Shown here: positions 51,575-60,885 of the stretch, piece by piece
Numbering within the stretch: position 1 is the first letter of the stretch
How the letters are laid out: every line of letters starts with the position of its first letter
Assembly (NCBI RefSeq): GCF_039537505.1
Contig: NZ_BAABAQ010000017.1
Span: 62,001 to 126,000 of the forward strand
From: Streptosporangium oxazolinicum
Lineage (GTDB): Bacteria > Actinomycetota > Actinomycetes > Streptosporangiales > Streptosporangiaceae
DNA length: 64,000 bases
Direction of reading: 5' to 3'
Program-made: the position numbers and the translations under genes
Notes under the pieces: generated by a model
The model's input: only the letters and a program-made list of their open reading frames with translations
What the model was told of the DNA's origin: nothing
Database searches by the model: none

Positions 51575-51604
51575 CCGCCGCGCCACGCCACGCCGTCGGC
51601 GGTC
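51573..51604. terminator. Hairpin between convergent genes
   Basis: GACCGCCG and CGGCGGTC are perfect 8-base arms with a 16-base loop, overlapping the fxsT stop. It can serve both strands. There is no T-run, so it would be an unusual terminator. Confidence 0.4.
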
Positions 51605-51653
51605 AGGCCCGCGCGGGCACGCCTCGCCGGTCCGGCCGCCGCCCCGTCCCGGG

Positions 51654-52973
51654 CTAGCCCGCCCGGAACCCGGGGTTGCGCCTCCTCCACGCGTCGAGGT
51701 GGTGCTCCGCCTCGCGGAGGGCCTGGCTCTCCGCGGCGGAGTCCACCGGTTCCGCGGCGCACTCCTCCAGCGTCTTCCTCATGCGCGCCACGAACTCCTC
51801 CCCGCGCTCGTTCAGGCCCCCGCCGGCCAGCAGCGTGCCGGTGACCGCGTAGGCGGCCCGCCGCCAGCGGGCGAGCTCCACGCGCGCCCGGAACGCCTCC
51901 TCCTCCCGCTCGAAGCGGTGCTGCCTCCGCCAGAACTCCGCCACCCCGAGATAGGCGTACGAGCCCTGCAGCAGGCCGTAGACGGGACGCGGGTCGTCCC
52001 GCCAGGGCGCGTAGTAGCGCCTGCCGTCGTCCGGCAGGGTCAGCGGGATCACCTCGGTCAGCGCCGTGAGCTTCGCGTGCTGGATCTCGTGGGCGAACGT
52101 GGCGGCGAGCCCCACGCCGTCCCACGGATCCGACATGGCGATGGTCCCGAACGTCTCACGCGAGGAGGCGCTGTTCTGTCCCCTCTCCGGGGCCTTGATG
52201 GGGGTGAGCACCGACACGGCGAGACCCACCTCCTCCGCCACGGTCCGGTGGTGGGCGATCAGGACGCGCCACGCCCCCTCCAGGTGCTCCCCCCACGCGC
52301 GGAGCCGCTCGGGCTCCAGCCTCGGCTCCGCGACCTCCTCCGCGGCCCACCGGTACGGGTCGAGGTCGTCGACGACCAGGTCGAGTCCCGGGTTCACCCG
52401 CAGCCTGTGCAGCGCCTGCCAGCCGGGCCGGTCGCCGGAGGGGTGGACGCGGACCGTCAGGCCGCCGGCGTCGAGTTCGGCGCCGTCCCCGTCCGGCCGT
52501 ACCGTGACGTCGATCGTGTCTCCCGTACCGGCGGGGAGGGTGAGGCGCCCCAGGGACGGCAGCATGATCGCGCCGTCGTGGACGGGCAGCCGGACCCGGC
52601 ACGCGGCCCGCGCCCGCGCCGCGGCCACCACGGCCAGCGCGCCCAGCTGCGCGGGATCGTCGTGCGTGGCATTCCCGCCTGCCAGGGACCGGTAGGTCCG
52701 CCACGCCCACGCCCCCACCGCCGGGTAGCGCAGCACGCGCTCGACCTCCTCGCCCGCCTCCCCCTCCAGGTCCGCCAGGAGGTCGTAGGCACGCGTCGCC
52801 AGGGCGGCACCGGGGTGGCCCGCCGACCGCGCCCCTGCCGCGACCCCGCGTACCAGCAGCCTGTTCTTGACGCGCTGGACCGCGCTCAGCTCGGCCACGG
52901 CGTCGGCTCCCCCCTCCCCGGCCGCCAGCGTGAGAACCGTCGTGTCGGACACCTCTCGCTCACCGAGCCTCAT
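51654..52973 (-). CDS. HExxH-motif protein of the radical SAM pair (half A)
   Basis: A 439-residue protein whose C-terminal half contains HEIQH near residue 295, matching HExxH proteins linked to radical SAM peptide enzymes. Some HExxH proteins in RiPP loci are reported as iron-dependent beta-hydroxylases; here the activity is inferred. The ATG overlaps the fxsB stop (ATGA), and a GGGAAG site is upstream. In half B the same protein is fused to the radical SAM enzyme. Its own zinc/iron ligands beyond HExxH cannot be fixed without structure. Confidence 0.75.
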   Translation of the reverse strand: MRLGEREVSDTTVLTLAAGEGGADAVAELSAVQRVKNRLLVRGVAAGARSAGHPGAALATRAYDLLADLEGEAGEEVERVLRYPAVGAWAWRTYRSLAGGNATHDDPAQLGALAVVAAARARAACRVRLPVHDGAIMLPSLGRLTLPAGTGDTIDVTVRPDGDGAELDAGGLTVRVHPSGDRPGWQALHRLRVNPGLDLVVDDLDPYRWAAEEVAEPRLEPERLRAWGEHLEGAWRVLIAHHRTVAEEVGLAVSVLTPIKAPERGQNSASSRETFGTIAMSDPWDGVGLAATFAHEIQHAKLTALTEVIPLTLPDDGRRYYAPWRDDPRPVYGLLQGSYAYLGVAEFWRRQHRFEREEEAFRARVELARWRRAAYAVTGTLLAGGGLNERGEEFVARMRKTLEECAAEPVDSAAESQALREAEHHLDAWRRRNPGFRAG

Positions 52974-54247
52974 CGACTTCCCTTCAGCCGGGCGACATCC
53001 CTCGCGAAACCTGTACGGATATGGGTGATCAACCGATAGAGGTCGGGACAGTAGACCGAGGGTCCCCTGAAACCGGTGGCCTCGCTGTACCGGTGCGCGT
53101 ACAACCCTCCGCCGCAGACCGAGCGGAGGTCGCAGGCCAGGCAGACGGGGGCCAGCGCGAGCTCGCCGATCTGCCGGGCGGCCATGGCCGGATGCCTGAG
53201 CGCGGCGTCGAAGGAGTCGCGGAGCAGGTGCAGGCGGGTCGCGGCCGCCCCGTGGTAGCTGGACTTCAGGATGTCCGACTGCTCGATGCTGCCGTCGGTC
53301 TCCACGACGGCCATCCGGGCGGGTGAGAGCCCCACCGTCTCGCTGCGCGAGGTGCCTCCCGTCAGCAGGCGCATGATCTCGCGGAACAGCCTGACCTCGG
53401 TCTGGTCGGCGGCCGAGCCGTACCAGCGGTCGAAGATCGGGACCAGCCAGTCGGCGTACGGTGTCGCCTCGGTGTCCGGGGTCCGGCCGGGCGGGGGCGC
53501 CGACCAGTTGCCGTGCGGGAGCAGGAAGTCGACGGCCGGTGGGTCGAAGGCGAGCAGCGCCTCGTAGGTCGCCAGCGGGTCGTTGCGGACGTCGACGGTG
53601 CACAGCAGGCCGCTGAACAGGTGGTGGAACGGGCCCTCGGTCAGCCTGCGAAGCGATTCCGCGACGATCGCGTGGCTTCCCCTGCCGTCCGCGTAGCGCC
53701 TGTGCCGGTCGTGGCCCTCGGCGTAGCCGTCCATGCTCACCCCGACGCGGATCTCCAGGTTCTCGAAGAGCCGCAGGTAGGTCTCGTCCAGGCGCAGCCC
53801 GTTGGTCTGCACGCCGACGCGGACGCGGGTCCCGACGTCGGCGGCGGCCCCCCTGATGGTGCGCACGGCGTAGGAGATGAGGTCGGGCCCGGCCAGCAGG
53901 GGCTCGCCCCCGTGCAGGATGACCTCGACCTCTGCCAGCTCGTGGGTGAGCGCGTGCTCGGCGATGCGTCTGGCCGTGCAGTCGACGATCGCCTTCGACA
54001 TGCGCCGCGGCTGGGCCTTCCAGGACTGGTCGGCCATCTCGTAGACGTAACAGTGGCGGCAGGCGAGATCGCACCTGCTGTGGATCTTCAGGATGAACTG
54101 CCGGAAAGCCACCGGCCGCCACCCCGAGTCCAGCAATCCCCCGACGTCGAGCGTCTCGGGGAACACGCCCCGGGGTGAGGGGATTATCGGGTCAAGTTTC
54201 TCCGGCAAACGCGGCATACCTCTCTTGCGCCATTCTCTATCTGGCAT
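52970..54247 (-). CDS. fxsB: FxsB radical SAM/SPASM peptide cyclase (half A)
   Basis: A 425-residue radical SAM enzyme with CxxxCxxC at Cys59, Cys63 and Cys66 (CDLACRHC), GGEPLL, and C-terminal auxiliary-cluster cysteines (PVCLACDLRSVCGGG). FxsB enzymes install the Phe-Ser cyclophane in FXSXX peptides. ATG 54247 has only a GGGG site; an alternative ATG at 54217 has AGAGG too near. It lies upstream of and is coupled to the HExxH gene. It diverges from the fused homologue in half B, with which one 148-base tract is almost identical. Confidence 0.85.
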   Translation of the reverse strand: MPDREWRKRGMPRLPEKLDPIIPSPRGVFPETLDVGGLLDSGWRPVAFRQFILKIHSRCDLACRHCYVYEMADQSWKAQPRRMSKAIVDCTARRIAEHALTHELAEVEVILHGGEPLLAGPDLISYAVRTIRGAAADVGTRVRVGVQTNGLRLDETYLRLFENLEIRVGVSMDGYAEGHDRHRRYADGRGSHAIVAESLRRLTEGPFHHLFSGLLCTVDVRNDPLATYEALLAFDPPAVDFLLPHGNWSAPPPGRTPDTEATPYADWLVPIFDRWYGSAADQTEVRLFREIMRLLTGGTSRSETVGLSPARMAVVETDGSIEQSDILKSSYHGAAATRLHLLRDSFDAALRHPAMAARQIGELALAPVCLACDLRSVCGGGLYAHRYSEATGFRGPSVYCPDLYRLITHIRTGFARDVARLKGSR

Positions 54248-54409
54248 GAGTTTGCCCCATTAGTCAAGTTTCAGCCCGGTGAATACCTACCCTTCCCCGA
54301 CATGATCACTGGTTTTCCCCGCAACCTGGAACGGCGACCGGCCATCATCTATCGTGTAAACATCTTTCGGGCGTCACATAACGTGGTCTCGGCAGGGGGC
54401 TGATCAGCG
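54248..54409. promoter_or_regulatory. Divergent region between the two radical SAM genes (mirror axis)
   Basis: About 160 bases, AT-richer than the genes. It is the centre of the inverted duplication. A GGGGG sits about 11 bases before the half B ATG (54410). Two back-to-back promoters are expected; no consensus boxes or palindrome are convincing. Confidence 0.45.
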
Positions 54410-56926
54410 ATGCACGAGTGGCCGTCGACTCTCGATATCGGAGAGCTGATGGCCGGTGGCTGGCGGCCGACTCCGTTCCGGCAGTTCATCCTGAAGATCC
54501 ATAGCAGATGTGATCTCGCCTGCAAATATTGCTACATGTACGAAATGGCCGACTCCTCGTGGCAGACCCGACCGAAACAAATGTCACGGGAGACCTTCGC
54601 CGCCACGGCCTCGAGAATCGCCCAGCACGCCCACCGCCACGGCCTGGCGAACGTGGAAATCATCCTGCACGGGGGCGAGCCCCTGCTCGCCGGCCGCGAG
54701 GCGATCCGCGAGCTCGTCACACTCGTCCGCTCGGCGGTCGGCCCCGCCACCCGGACCGCGGTCGGCCTGCAGACGAACGGCACCCTGCTCGACCTCCCCT
54801 ATCTCCGGCTCTTCGACGAGCTGGGCGTCCGGGTCGGGGTGAGCCTCGACGGCGACGAGACGATGCACGACCGCGGCCGCCGCCGTGCCAACGGCCAGGG
54901 CAGCCACGCCGACGTCCTGCGCGCCCTCGGCCTGCTGGGCTCGCCCGCCTTCAGGCACCTGTTCAGCGGCCTGCTGTGCACCATCGACCTCAGGAACGAC
55001 CCGATCGGGGCCTACGAGGCGCTGCTCGCCTTCGACCCACCGGCCGTCGACTTCCTGCTCCCGCACGGCAACTGGTCGGCGCCCCCTCCCGGCCGCACCC
55101 CCGACACCGAGGCGACACCGTACGCCGACTGGCTGATCCCGATCTTCGACCGCTGGTACGCCGCGCCCCGGCGGCCCACCTGGATCCGGATGTTCAACGA
55201 GATCATCCACGGGCTGCTCGGCGGCTCGTCGTCGAGCGAGCAGATAGGCCTGTCCCCGGCGGCGATGGTCGTCGTGGAGACCGACGGCGGCATCGAGCAG
55301 TCGGACGCCCTGAAGTCGGCCTACCCGGGCGCGCCGGAGACCGGGCTGCACGTGGCGCGCGACTCCTTCGACGACGTCCTGCTCCTCCCCTCGGTCGCCG
55401 CCCGCCAGATCGGCGAGGCGGCCCTCTCCCCGACCTGCCGGGCGTGCCCGGTCTCCCGGGTCTGCGGAGGAGGCCACTACGCCCACCGCTACCGCTCCGG
55501 CCACGGTTTCGCCAACCCCTCCGTGTACTCCCCCGACCTCCTCCGTCTCATCGGGCACATCAAGAGAACGGTCGAAGCCGACCTTTCGGCCCGATCGAAA
55601 CGGCAGAGAAAGGGCACGATGAACCTGCGTGAGCACCGGATCGCGGCCGGGACGTTCTCGGAACTCGCCGCCGGAGGCGGGGGCGGCCCCGCGGTCGCCG
55701 AACTGTCCGCCGCACAGCACAGCAAGCACGTCCTCCTCGTCCGCGGGGTGCTGGAGACCGCGCGGGCGAGCGGCCATCCCGACGGCGCCGCCACCCGCCG
55801 CGCCTACGACCTGCTCGCCACCGTCCAGCGCCGCTACCCCGGCGTCGTCGACGCCGTCCTGCGCCACCCGTCGGTGGGCGCCTGGGCGCGCCGTACGGTC
55901 AAGATGCTCGTCGCCGGCGACGGCGACGCGGCTCCGGGACAGCTCGCGGCGCTCGCCGCCGCCGCGGCGATCCGTTCGGGCACCGCCTGCGAGATCGACG
56001 TACCGGCGGTGGAGGGGGTGGTCACCCTGCCGTCACTGGGGCAGGCGGTCCTGCCGCCGACCGTCTCGGCGGCCACGGTCGAGTGCGGCCCGGACGACAC
56101 CGAGATCACCGCGGACGGGATCATCGTCCGGATTCCCCGCGACCCCCGCCAGGACGCCCCGGGGTGGCGGGGGCTGCGTTCGCTGTCCAGCGAGGCGGAC
56201 GGCATGTCGCTCCGCCTGGTCATCGACGACCTCGACCCCTACCGGATGCCGGGGACGGGCAACATCGGCGGGCGTCTCACCGAGGCCGAGACCGAGCGGT
56301 GGCAGTCGGCGCTGCACGGGGCCTGGGATCTGCTGGTGCGCCACCACCGGGTCGTGGCCGAGGAGGTGGCCACGGCGATCACGGTCCTCACCCCGCTGGT
56401 CGCGCCCGCCAGGGGCCAGTCGAGCTCGTCCTCGCGGGAGACCTTCGGCTGCGTGGCCCTGTCGACGCCGCCGGACGCGTCCTCGCTCGCGGTCACGCTG
56501 ACGCACGAGACGCAGCACGCGAAGCTCTCGGCCCTGCTCGACCTCGTCCCCCTCACCCTCCCCGACGACGGCTCCCGCCACTACGCCCCCTGGCGCGAGG
56601 ATCCCCGCCCCGTGCCGGGGCTGCTCCAGGGCGCGTACGCCTTCCTGGGCGTGGCCGGCTTCTGGATGCGCCAGCGCGGCCTGGAGTCGGGGGAGGCGGC
56701 CCTGCGCGCGCACGCGGAGTTCTACCAGTGGCGCGAGGCCTCGCGCCTGGTCACCGGCACCCTGCTGGGCAGCGGGCGGCTCACCCCCGCGGGGGAGAGC
56801 TTCACGGCCGGGATGGCACGGCGCCTCGACGGCTGGTCGCGGGAGAGCGTGCCGGCCCGCGCGCGGGCCATGAGCCGTGAACGCTCGGACGACCACCGCG
56901 CGCGCTGGCTCCGGCGCAACGGTTAG
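54410..56926 (+). CDS. fxsBH: Fused radical SAM/SPASM-HExxH enzyme (half B)
   Basis: An 838-residue fusion. Residues 1-400: FxsB-type radical SAM enzyme (Cys34, Cys38, Cys41 in CDLACKYC; GGEPLL; auxiliary CRACPVSRVCGGG). Residues 404-838: HExxH domain with HETQH at 699-703. The join retains an AAAGGG about four bases before ATG 55619 (Met404), where the separate half A gene would start, so the second domain might also be made alone. NCBI family naming for fused forms mentions an inactivated hydroxylase-like extension, but this copy keeps HExxH. Overlaps the convergent fxsT by four bases at its stop. Confidence 0.8.
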   Translation: MHEWPSTLDIGELMAGGWRPTPFRQFILKIHSRCDLACKYCYMYEMADSSWQTRPKQMSRETFAATASRIAQHAHRHGLANVEIILHGGEPLLAGREAIRELVTLVRSAVGPATRTAVGLQTNGTLLDLPYLRLFDELGVRVGVSLDGDETMHDRGRRRANGQGSHADVLRALGLLGSPAFRHLFSGLLCTIDLRNDPIGAYEALLAFDPPAVDFLLPHGNWSAPPPGRTPDTEATPYADWLIPIFDRWYAAPRRPTWIRMFNEIIHGLLGGSSSSEQIGLSPAAMVVVETDGGIEQSDALKSAYPGAPETGLHVARDSFDDVLLLPSVAARQIGEAALSPTCRACPVSRVCGGGHYAHRYRSGHGFANPSVYSPDLLRLIGHIKRTVEADLSARSKRQRKGTMNLREHRIAAGTFSELAAGGGGGPAVAELSAAQHSKHVLLVRGVLETARASGHPDGAATRRAYDLLATVQRRYPGVVDAVLRHPSVGAWARRTVKMLVAGDGDAAPGQLAALAAAAAIRSGTACEIDVPAVEGVVTLPSLGQAVLPPTVSAATVECGPDDTEITADGIIVRIPRDPRQDAPGWRGLRSLSSEADGMSLRLVIDDLDPYRMPGTGNIGGRLTEAETERWQSALHGAWDLLVRHHRVVAEEVATAITVLTPLVAPARGQSSSSSRETFGCVALSTPPDASSLAVTLTHETQHAKLSALLDLVPLTLPDDGSRHYAPWREDPRPVPGLLQGAYAFLGVAGFWMRQRGLESGEAALRAHAEFYQWREASRLVTGTLLGSGRLTPAGESFTAGMARRLDGWSRESVPARARAMSRERSDDHRARWLRRNG

Positions 56927-59460
56927 AGGGCGGGCGGGTCGAAGTCGAAGTCGAGCCGCTCCCCCCTCAGCGCCACCGCCGTGTCGGGATGGTCCTCGCC
57001 CAGCACCCGCCGGTAGCGCTCGAAGGTGTCGGCCTCCAGCCTCTCCGCCTCCGCCAGGGCTCCCCGGACCCGCAGGTCGACGACGAGGTTGTTCGCGCAG
57101 GCGAGGGTGAGCGGGTGGTCGACGCCCAGCAGCTCCCGCAGCTGGGCCAGGGTCTCCTCGCCCAGCCGCCCGGCCTGGGAGGTCTCTCCCCTGGCGGCGA
57201 GGTCGCTCGCGAGGTTGATCGCGCAGGTGAGCGAGTAGTGGTGCTCGCGCCCCAGCGTGCGGTCGAAGCCCTCCAGGCATCTCAGGTCGAGCGCGTTCGC
57301 CTCCTCGACCTCCCCGTTGACCCGCAGCAGCAGGGCGAGGTTCATGTCGCAGCCGAAGGTGAAGGGGTGCTCGTCCCCGTATCTCCTGGGGTAGCGGGCC
57401 GCGGTGTCGCGCAGCAGCTCCAGCGCCTCGTCGATCTCCCCCCTGGTGCGCTGCGCGTTGGCCAGGCACAGGGCGGCCGCGAGCGTGTCGGGGTGGTCGC
57501 GGCCGAAGATGCGCTCCTCCAGCTCGAACGTCCGCTGGGCGATCTCGAACGCCTCGTCGATCAGCCCGGCCCTGCGCTTGGCGATGGACAGGTCCTTGGC
57601 GGCGCGCAGGGTCCTGGGGTGGTCGGCCCCCAGCTCCTGGACGCTGGAGTCGTAGGCGTCCTCGCCGATGTCGCAGGCCTCGGAGTATTCGCCCCTGAGC
57701 CGAACGATGCGGGCCAGCCCGTTCCACGAGGTGAGGATGGACTGCTGGCTCGACTTGGAGTCGCTGGAGCGCTGCAGCGTGTAGGCGGTCTGCTGCAGCT
57801 CGCTCGCCTTCTGGTAGTCGCCGAGCAGCATGTAGTCGAGCGCGAGGTTGTTCATGGTGCGCAGCGTCCGGCGGTGCTTCGGGCCGAACAGCGCCCGGTG
57901 CTGGCGCAGCGACCCCTCGTCGTGTGCCAGGGCGGCCGCGAAGTCGCCCCGCATCCTCAGGTCGCCGCCGTGGCTGTTGGTGAGCAGCAGGGTCTCCTCG
58001 TGGTCGGGCCCGAGGACCTCCCGCATGCGCGCCAGGGTCACGCGGTTGAGCTCGAAGGAGGCCCGGTAGTCGCCGAGCTCGCGCAGGACGATCCCGGAGT
58101 GCCGGTGCGCGGAGAGCACGTGCTGGTCCTCCTCGCCGCTGTCGGCCCGCCATCTCTCGATCAGGCGCCCGACGAGACTCCTCGCCGACTGGTAGCCCCC
58201 CGACGAGTAGAGGTAGCGCACGACGTCGAGGGCGAAGCGGCGGATGCGGGGGTCGCGGCTGACCTCGATCTGCGCGGGGGTCACGTGGCTGAGCAGCTCC
58301 GCGTAGCGCGGCCACAGGACGTTGTCGTCGGGAAGGCCCGGTGACGCCGCCGCCAGCAGCAGGTGCACCTCGTGGCGGAAGGAGGCGTGCTCCTCCTCGC
58401 TCAGCTCGTCGCGCAGCAGCGCCTGGATCAGCCGGTGCACCTGGATGGTCCGGTTGTCGGAGTCGATCCTGGCCAGGGCGTAGCGTCCCAGCTCCTTGAT
58501 GCCCTTGCTCAGCAGGATCGGGTTGTCGAGGAGCGGGCCGAGGCGCGACCCGGGCGCGAAGTCGTCGGGAAGCACCCCGAACACGTCGCGGGGGATGGGA
58601 TCGGGCCCGAAGAAGGCGCAGCAGCGCAGGAGCTCCACGGCCTCGGGCAGCTTCGCCTTGAGCTGGGACACCGACAGCGACCACGCCGCGGTCATGGACA
58701 GCGGGTAGTCGGGCGCCTTGTTGGCCCCGAGCAGCTGGGCCGTCTGCTCCTGCAGCAGCCGGAGGTACTGCTCGACGGACATGCCGGTCTCGGTCTGCAG
58801 GGCCCCGGCCTGCTCCAGGGCGAGCGGCAGGTCGCCGAGCTGGTCGGCCAGCCGGTTCCTGTCGTCGAGGCTGGTCGAGCTGGGCACCCGCTTGCTGAGG
58901 AACTCGATGCTCTCCGCCCGGGTGAAGACGTCGACGGGCAGGGTGTCGACCACGCTCTGCCAGGCGTGGTTGCGAGAGGTGATCAGGACGTGCCCGGGAC
59001 CGCGCGGGACGATCTCGTTGATGTCCTCCGGCTGTTCGGCGTTGTCGAAGACGAGCAGCCAGCGGGAGTAGGGCTCGCCTCGGCGCAGGGCGTCCAGCAC
59101 GGCCGCGGAGGCGTCCTCCACGCCCATCGCGGAGGAGGAGGGCACCCCCAGGTGCGGGGCGAGCGCGGCCAGCGAGGAGCGCACCAGCATCGGCTGGTCC
59201 GCGGGGATCCACCAGACCAGGTCGTACTCGTGGCGGAAGCGGTAGGCGTACTCGATCGCGACGTGGGTCTTGCCGACGCCGCCGAACCCGTGGAGGGCGT
59301 GCGGCACCACCGCGGTGACCTCGGAGGTGACCCCGGTGTGCAGCTTGTCGAGAAGGTCTTCCCTGCCGGTGAAGTTCTTGTTCTGCTGGGGGACCTTTCC
59401 CCAGACCTGGGGCTGGCGTCCCGTTTCCCGGGAAGCCCCCGACGACTGTGAAATGGGCAC
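56923..59460 (-). CDS. fxsT: NB-ARC/TPR protein of FXSXX system (half B)
   Basis: An 845-residue homologue of the half A protein: GFGGVGKTHVA near residue 58, LLVFDNAEQP, then a winged helix and many TPR repeats to the end. GTG 59460 has GGAGG about eight bases upstream. Its stop overlaps that of fxsBH by four bases. It diverges from the half B precursor, as fxsT does in half A, so the gene order is preserved in mirror image. Confidence 0.8.
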   Translation of the reverse strand: MPISQSSGASRETGRQPQVWGKVPQQNKNFTGREDLLDKLHTGVTSEVTAVVPHALHGFGGVGKTHVAIEYAYRFRHEYDLVWWIPADQPMLVRSSLAALAPHLGVPSSSAMGVEDASAAVLDALRRGEPYSRWLLVFDNAEQPEDINEIVPRGPGHVLITSRNHAWQSVVDTLPVDVFTRAESIEFLSKRVPSSTSLDDRNRLADQLGDLPLALEQAGALQTETGMSVEQYLRLLQEQTAQLLGANKAPDYPLSMTAAWSLSVSQLKAKLPEAVELLRCCAFFGPDPIPRDVFGVLPDDFAPGSRLGPLLDNPILLSKGIKELGRYALARIDSDNRTIQVHRLIQALLRDELSEEEHASFRHEVHLLLAAASPGLPDDNVLWPRYAELLSHVTPAQIEVSRDPRIRRFALDVVRYLYSSGGYQSARSLVGRLIERWRADSGEEDQHVLSAHRHSGIVLRELGDYRASFELNRVTLARMREVLGPDHEETLLLTNSHGGDLRMRGDFAAALAHDEGSLRQHRALFGPKHRRTLRTMNNLALDYMLLGDYQKASELQQTAYTLQRSSDSKSSQQSILTSWNGLARIVRLRGEYSEACDIGEDAYDSSVQELGADHPRTLRAAKDLSIAKRRAGLIDEAFEIAQRTFELEERIFGRDHPDTLAAALCLANAQRTRGEIDEALELLRDTAARYPRRYGDEHPFTFGCDMNLALLLRVNGEVEEANALDLRCLEGFDRTLGREHHYSLTCAINLASDLAARGETSQAGRLGEETLAQLRELLGVDHPLTLACANNLVVDLRVRGALAEAERLEADTFERYRRVLGEDHPDTAVALRGERLDFDFDPPAL

Positions 59461-59724
59461 GCGACCGCCTCCACTCGCCCGATTTGGGATCAGCCTAGAC
59501 GTCCGGTCCTCGCAAGCGCATAAACGAAGGGGTCAGAGTCTTATGGCTACGCCCCAAAGGACATCACCGTCACACCCTAAAAAGGATTATTATCCGTATA
59601 CCATACTGCCCGGTCTTCAAATTATCGCCCGGAGCGCTCGCCCGGTCATCGGAAGAGTGTAACGATGGCCTCGGGCGGGGACACACGGAAGAGCCGGGAA
59701 CGCGGGGGTGTGAGGGAGATCCGC
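59461..59724. promoter_or_regulatory. Divergent region fxsT/fxsA (half B)
   Basis: About 260 bases, AT-rich around 59560-59620. CCTAAAAAGGAT at 59576 resembles the half A element. A 40-codon frame at 59543-59662 has no ribosome site or FXSXX end and is probably not a gene. Confidence 0.45.
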
Positions 59725-59913
59725 ATGAGCGACGAAGCCGTCATGGCCGACGCCGATTTCGGCAGGGGTCTGATCGACCTCACGAAGATGAACCTGGCCG
59801 ATCTTGACGGGATCGGCGATTCCGTCCTCGGTCTCGCACTGCGCGAAATAGTCGAGGACGAGGACACCGGTCCGGTGGCCGGATTCGATTCGTTCATATC
59901 AAAACCTTTGTAA
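59725..59913 (+). CDS. fxsA: FXSXX RiPP precursor with extended C-terminus (half B)
   Basis: A 62-residue peptide with leader motif GLIDL and a core AGFDSFI, then SKPL-stop. GGGAG lies six bases before ATG 59725. It aligns with the 52-residue half A peptide up to the FXSXX residues. The TCA codon (59899-59901) that follows would end the peptide exactly at FDSFI if it were TGA. As it stands the tail also creates a second Phe-x-Ser (FIS) after FDS. Two cyclophanes, or trimming of the tail, are possible; neither can be told from sequence. Confidence 0.75.
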   Translation: MSDEAVMADADFGRGLIDLTKMNLADLDGIGDSVLGLALREIVEDEDTGPVAGFDSFISKPL

Positions 59914-59979
59914 CAACCCACCGATGTGCGACATTGGAGTGCGAGACTCACGCTCTTTGTCGACAAACATGGTGGAGCC

Positions 59980-60885
59980 GTGGACGACACCGACTGGGAA
60001 CGTTTGATCGACCAGCTCGGCAGGGGTGATTGCGCCCCTTTCCTCGGGGCGGGAGCCTGTGCCGGCACCCTTCCCACCGGCACCGTCCTCAGCAACCGAT
60101 ACGCCCTCCGCTACGGTTACCCGTTCTCCGACGCGGGCGACCTGGCCCGGGTGATGCAGTACGGCGAGGCCGTGGTGCGCGATCCCGTCGACCTCAAGGA
60201 GGCGGTCTGCGGCCACCTGCGCTCGCACGGGCGGCCTCCGTCGGGTGATCCCGGCGAGCCGCACCGGCTGCTGGCCACCTTTCCGCTGACGACGTTCCTC
60301 ACGACGAACTACGACGACTTCCTGGCCGAGGCGCTGCGGGCGGAGGGCAAGGAGCCCCACGTGGCCGTCTCCCCCTGGTGGGACACCGACCCCACCTCGG
60401 CCCCTCTCCTGCCGGAGCCGACGGTGCAGCGGCCCATCGTCTACCACCTGCACGGAAGCTGGGCGGAGCCCGCGTCGCTGGTGCTGACCGAGGCCGACTA
60501 CCTGACGTACCTCGTCAACATGGTGGACGCCGTCGCGACCGACGGGCGGCACCCGCTGCCGACCCCGATCCTGCGGGCGATGACCACCCGGCCGCTGCTC
60601 TTCGTGGGCTACAGCCTCCAGGACTGGACGTTTCGGGTGCTGTTTCACGGCCTGGTGCGCAACACCCCCCGCAGCAACAAGCGGCGGCACGTGAGCGTGC
60701 AGCTCATGCCCGAGGTCGGCAGAGGTGGCGGAGGCGGCGTGGGCGCCGAGAGCGCCGAGAGCGCCGAGAACAAGGCCAGGCGCTACATCACCCACTATCT
60801 CGACCGCTGGAACATCTCGATCTTCCTGGGTACCGCCTCGGAGTTCTGCGCGGAACTCCGGCGGAGAATGGGACGGACGCCATGA
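59980..60885 (+). CDS. SIR2-like protein (half B)
   Basis: A 301-residue SIR2_2 domain, homologous to half A: FLGAGACAGTLPTGT, LTTNYDDFL, YHLHGSW and GYSLQDWTFRVLFHG. I use GTG 59980, which gives an N-terminus level with half A; a longer frame from GTG 59926 adds 18 residues. An insert near residues 246-265 (GGGGGVGAESAESAEN) is a low-complexity loop not seen in half A. Coupled to the STAND ATPase by ATGA. Confidence 0.75.
   Translation: MDDTDWERLIDQLGRGDCAPFLGAGACAGTLPTGTVLSNRYALRYGYPFSDAGDLARVMQYGEAVVRDPVDLKEAVCGHLRSHGRPPSGDPGEPHRLLATFPLTTFLTTNYDDFLAEALRAEGKEPHVAVSPWWDTDPTSAPLLPEPTVQRPIVYHLHGSWAEPASLVLTEADYLTYLVNMVDAVATDGRHPLPTPILRAMTTRPLLFVGYSLQDWTFRVLFHGLVRNTPRSNKRRHVSVQLMPEVGRGGGGGVGAESAESAENKARRYITHYLDRWNISIFLGTASEFCAELRRRMGRTP

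Noticed and set aside
49055..51586. 843-residue minus-strand ORF opposite fxsT of half A
   Set aside because: It is a shadow: no motifs, Arg/Val/Gly-rich, and the plus strand has a full NB-ARC/TPR protein.
56033..59212. 1,059-residue minus-strand ORF overlapping fxsBH and fxsT of half B
   Set aside because: Wrong frame relative to fxsT, Arg/Pro/Gly-rich, no motif; spans two unrelated genes.
59543..59662. 40-codon ORF between fxsT and fxsA of half B
   Set aside because: No ribosome site, no FXSXX end, no GL-V/I-DL leader motif; part of a longer chance frame.
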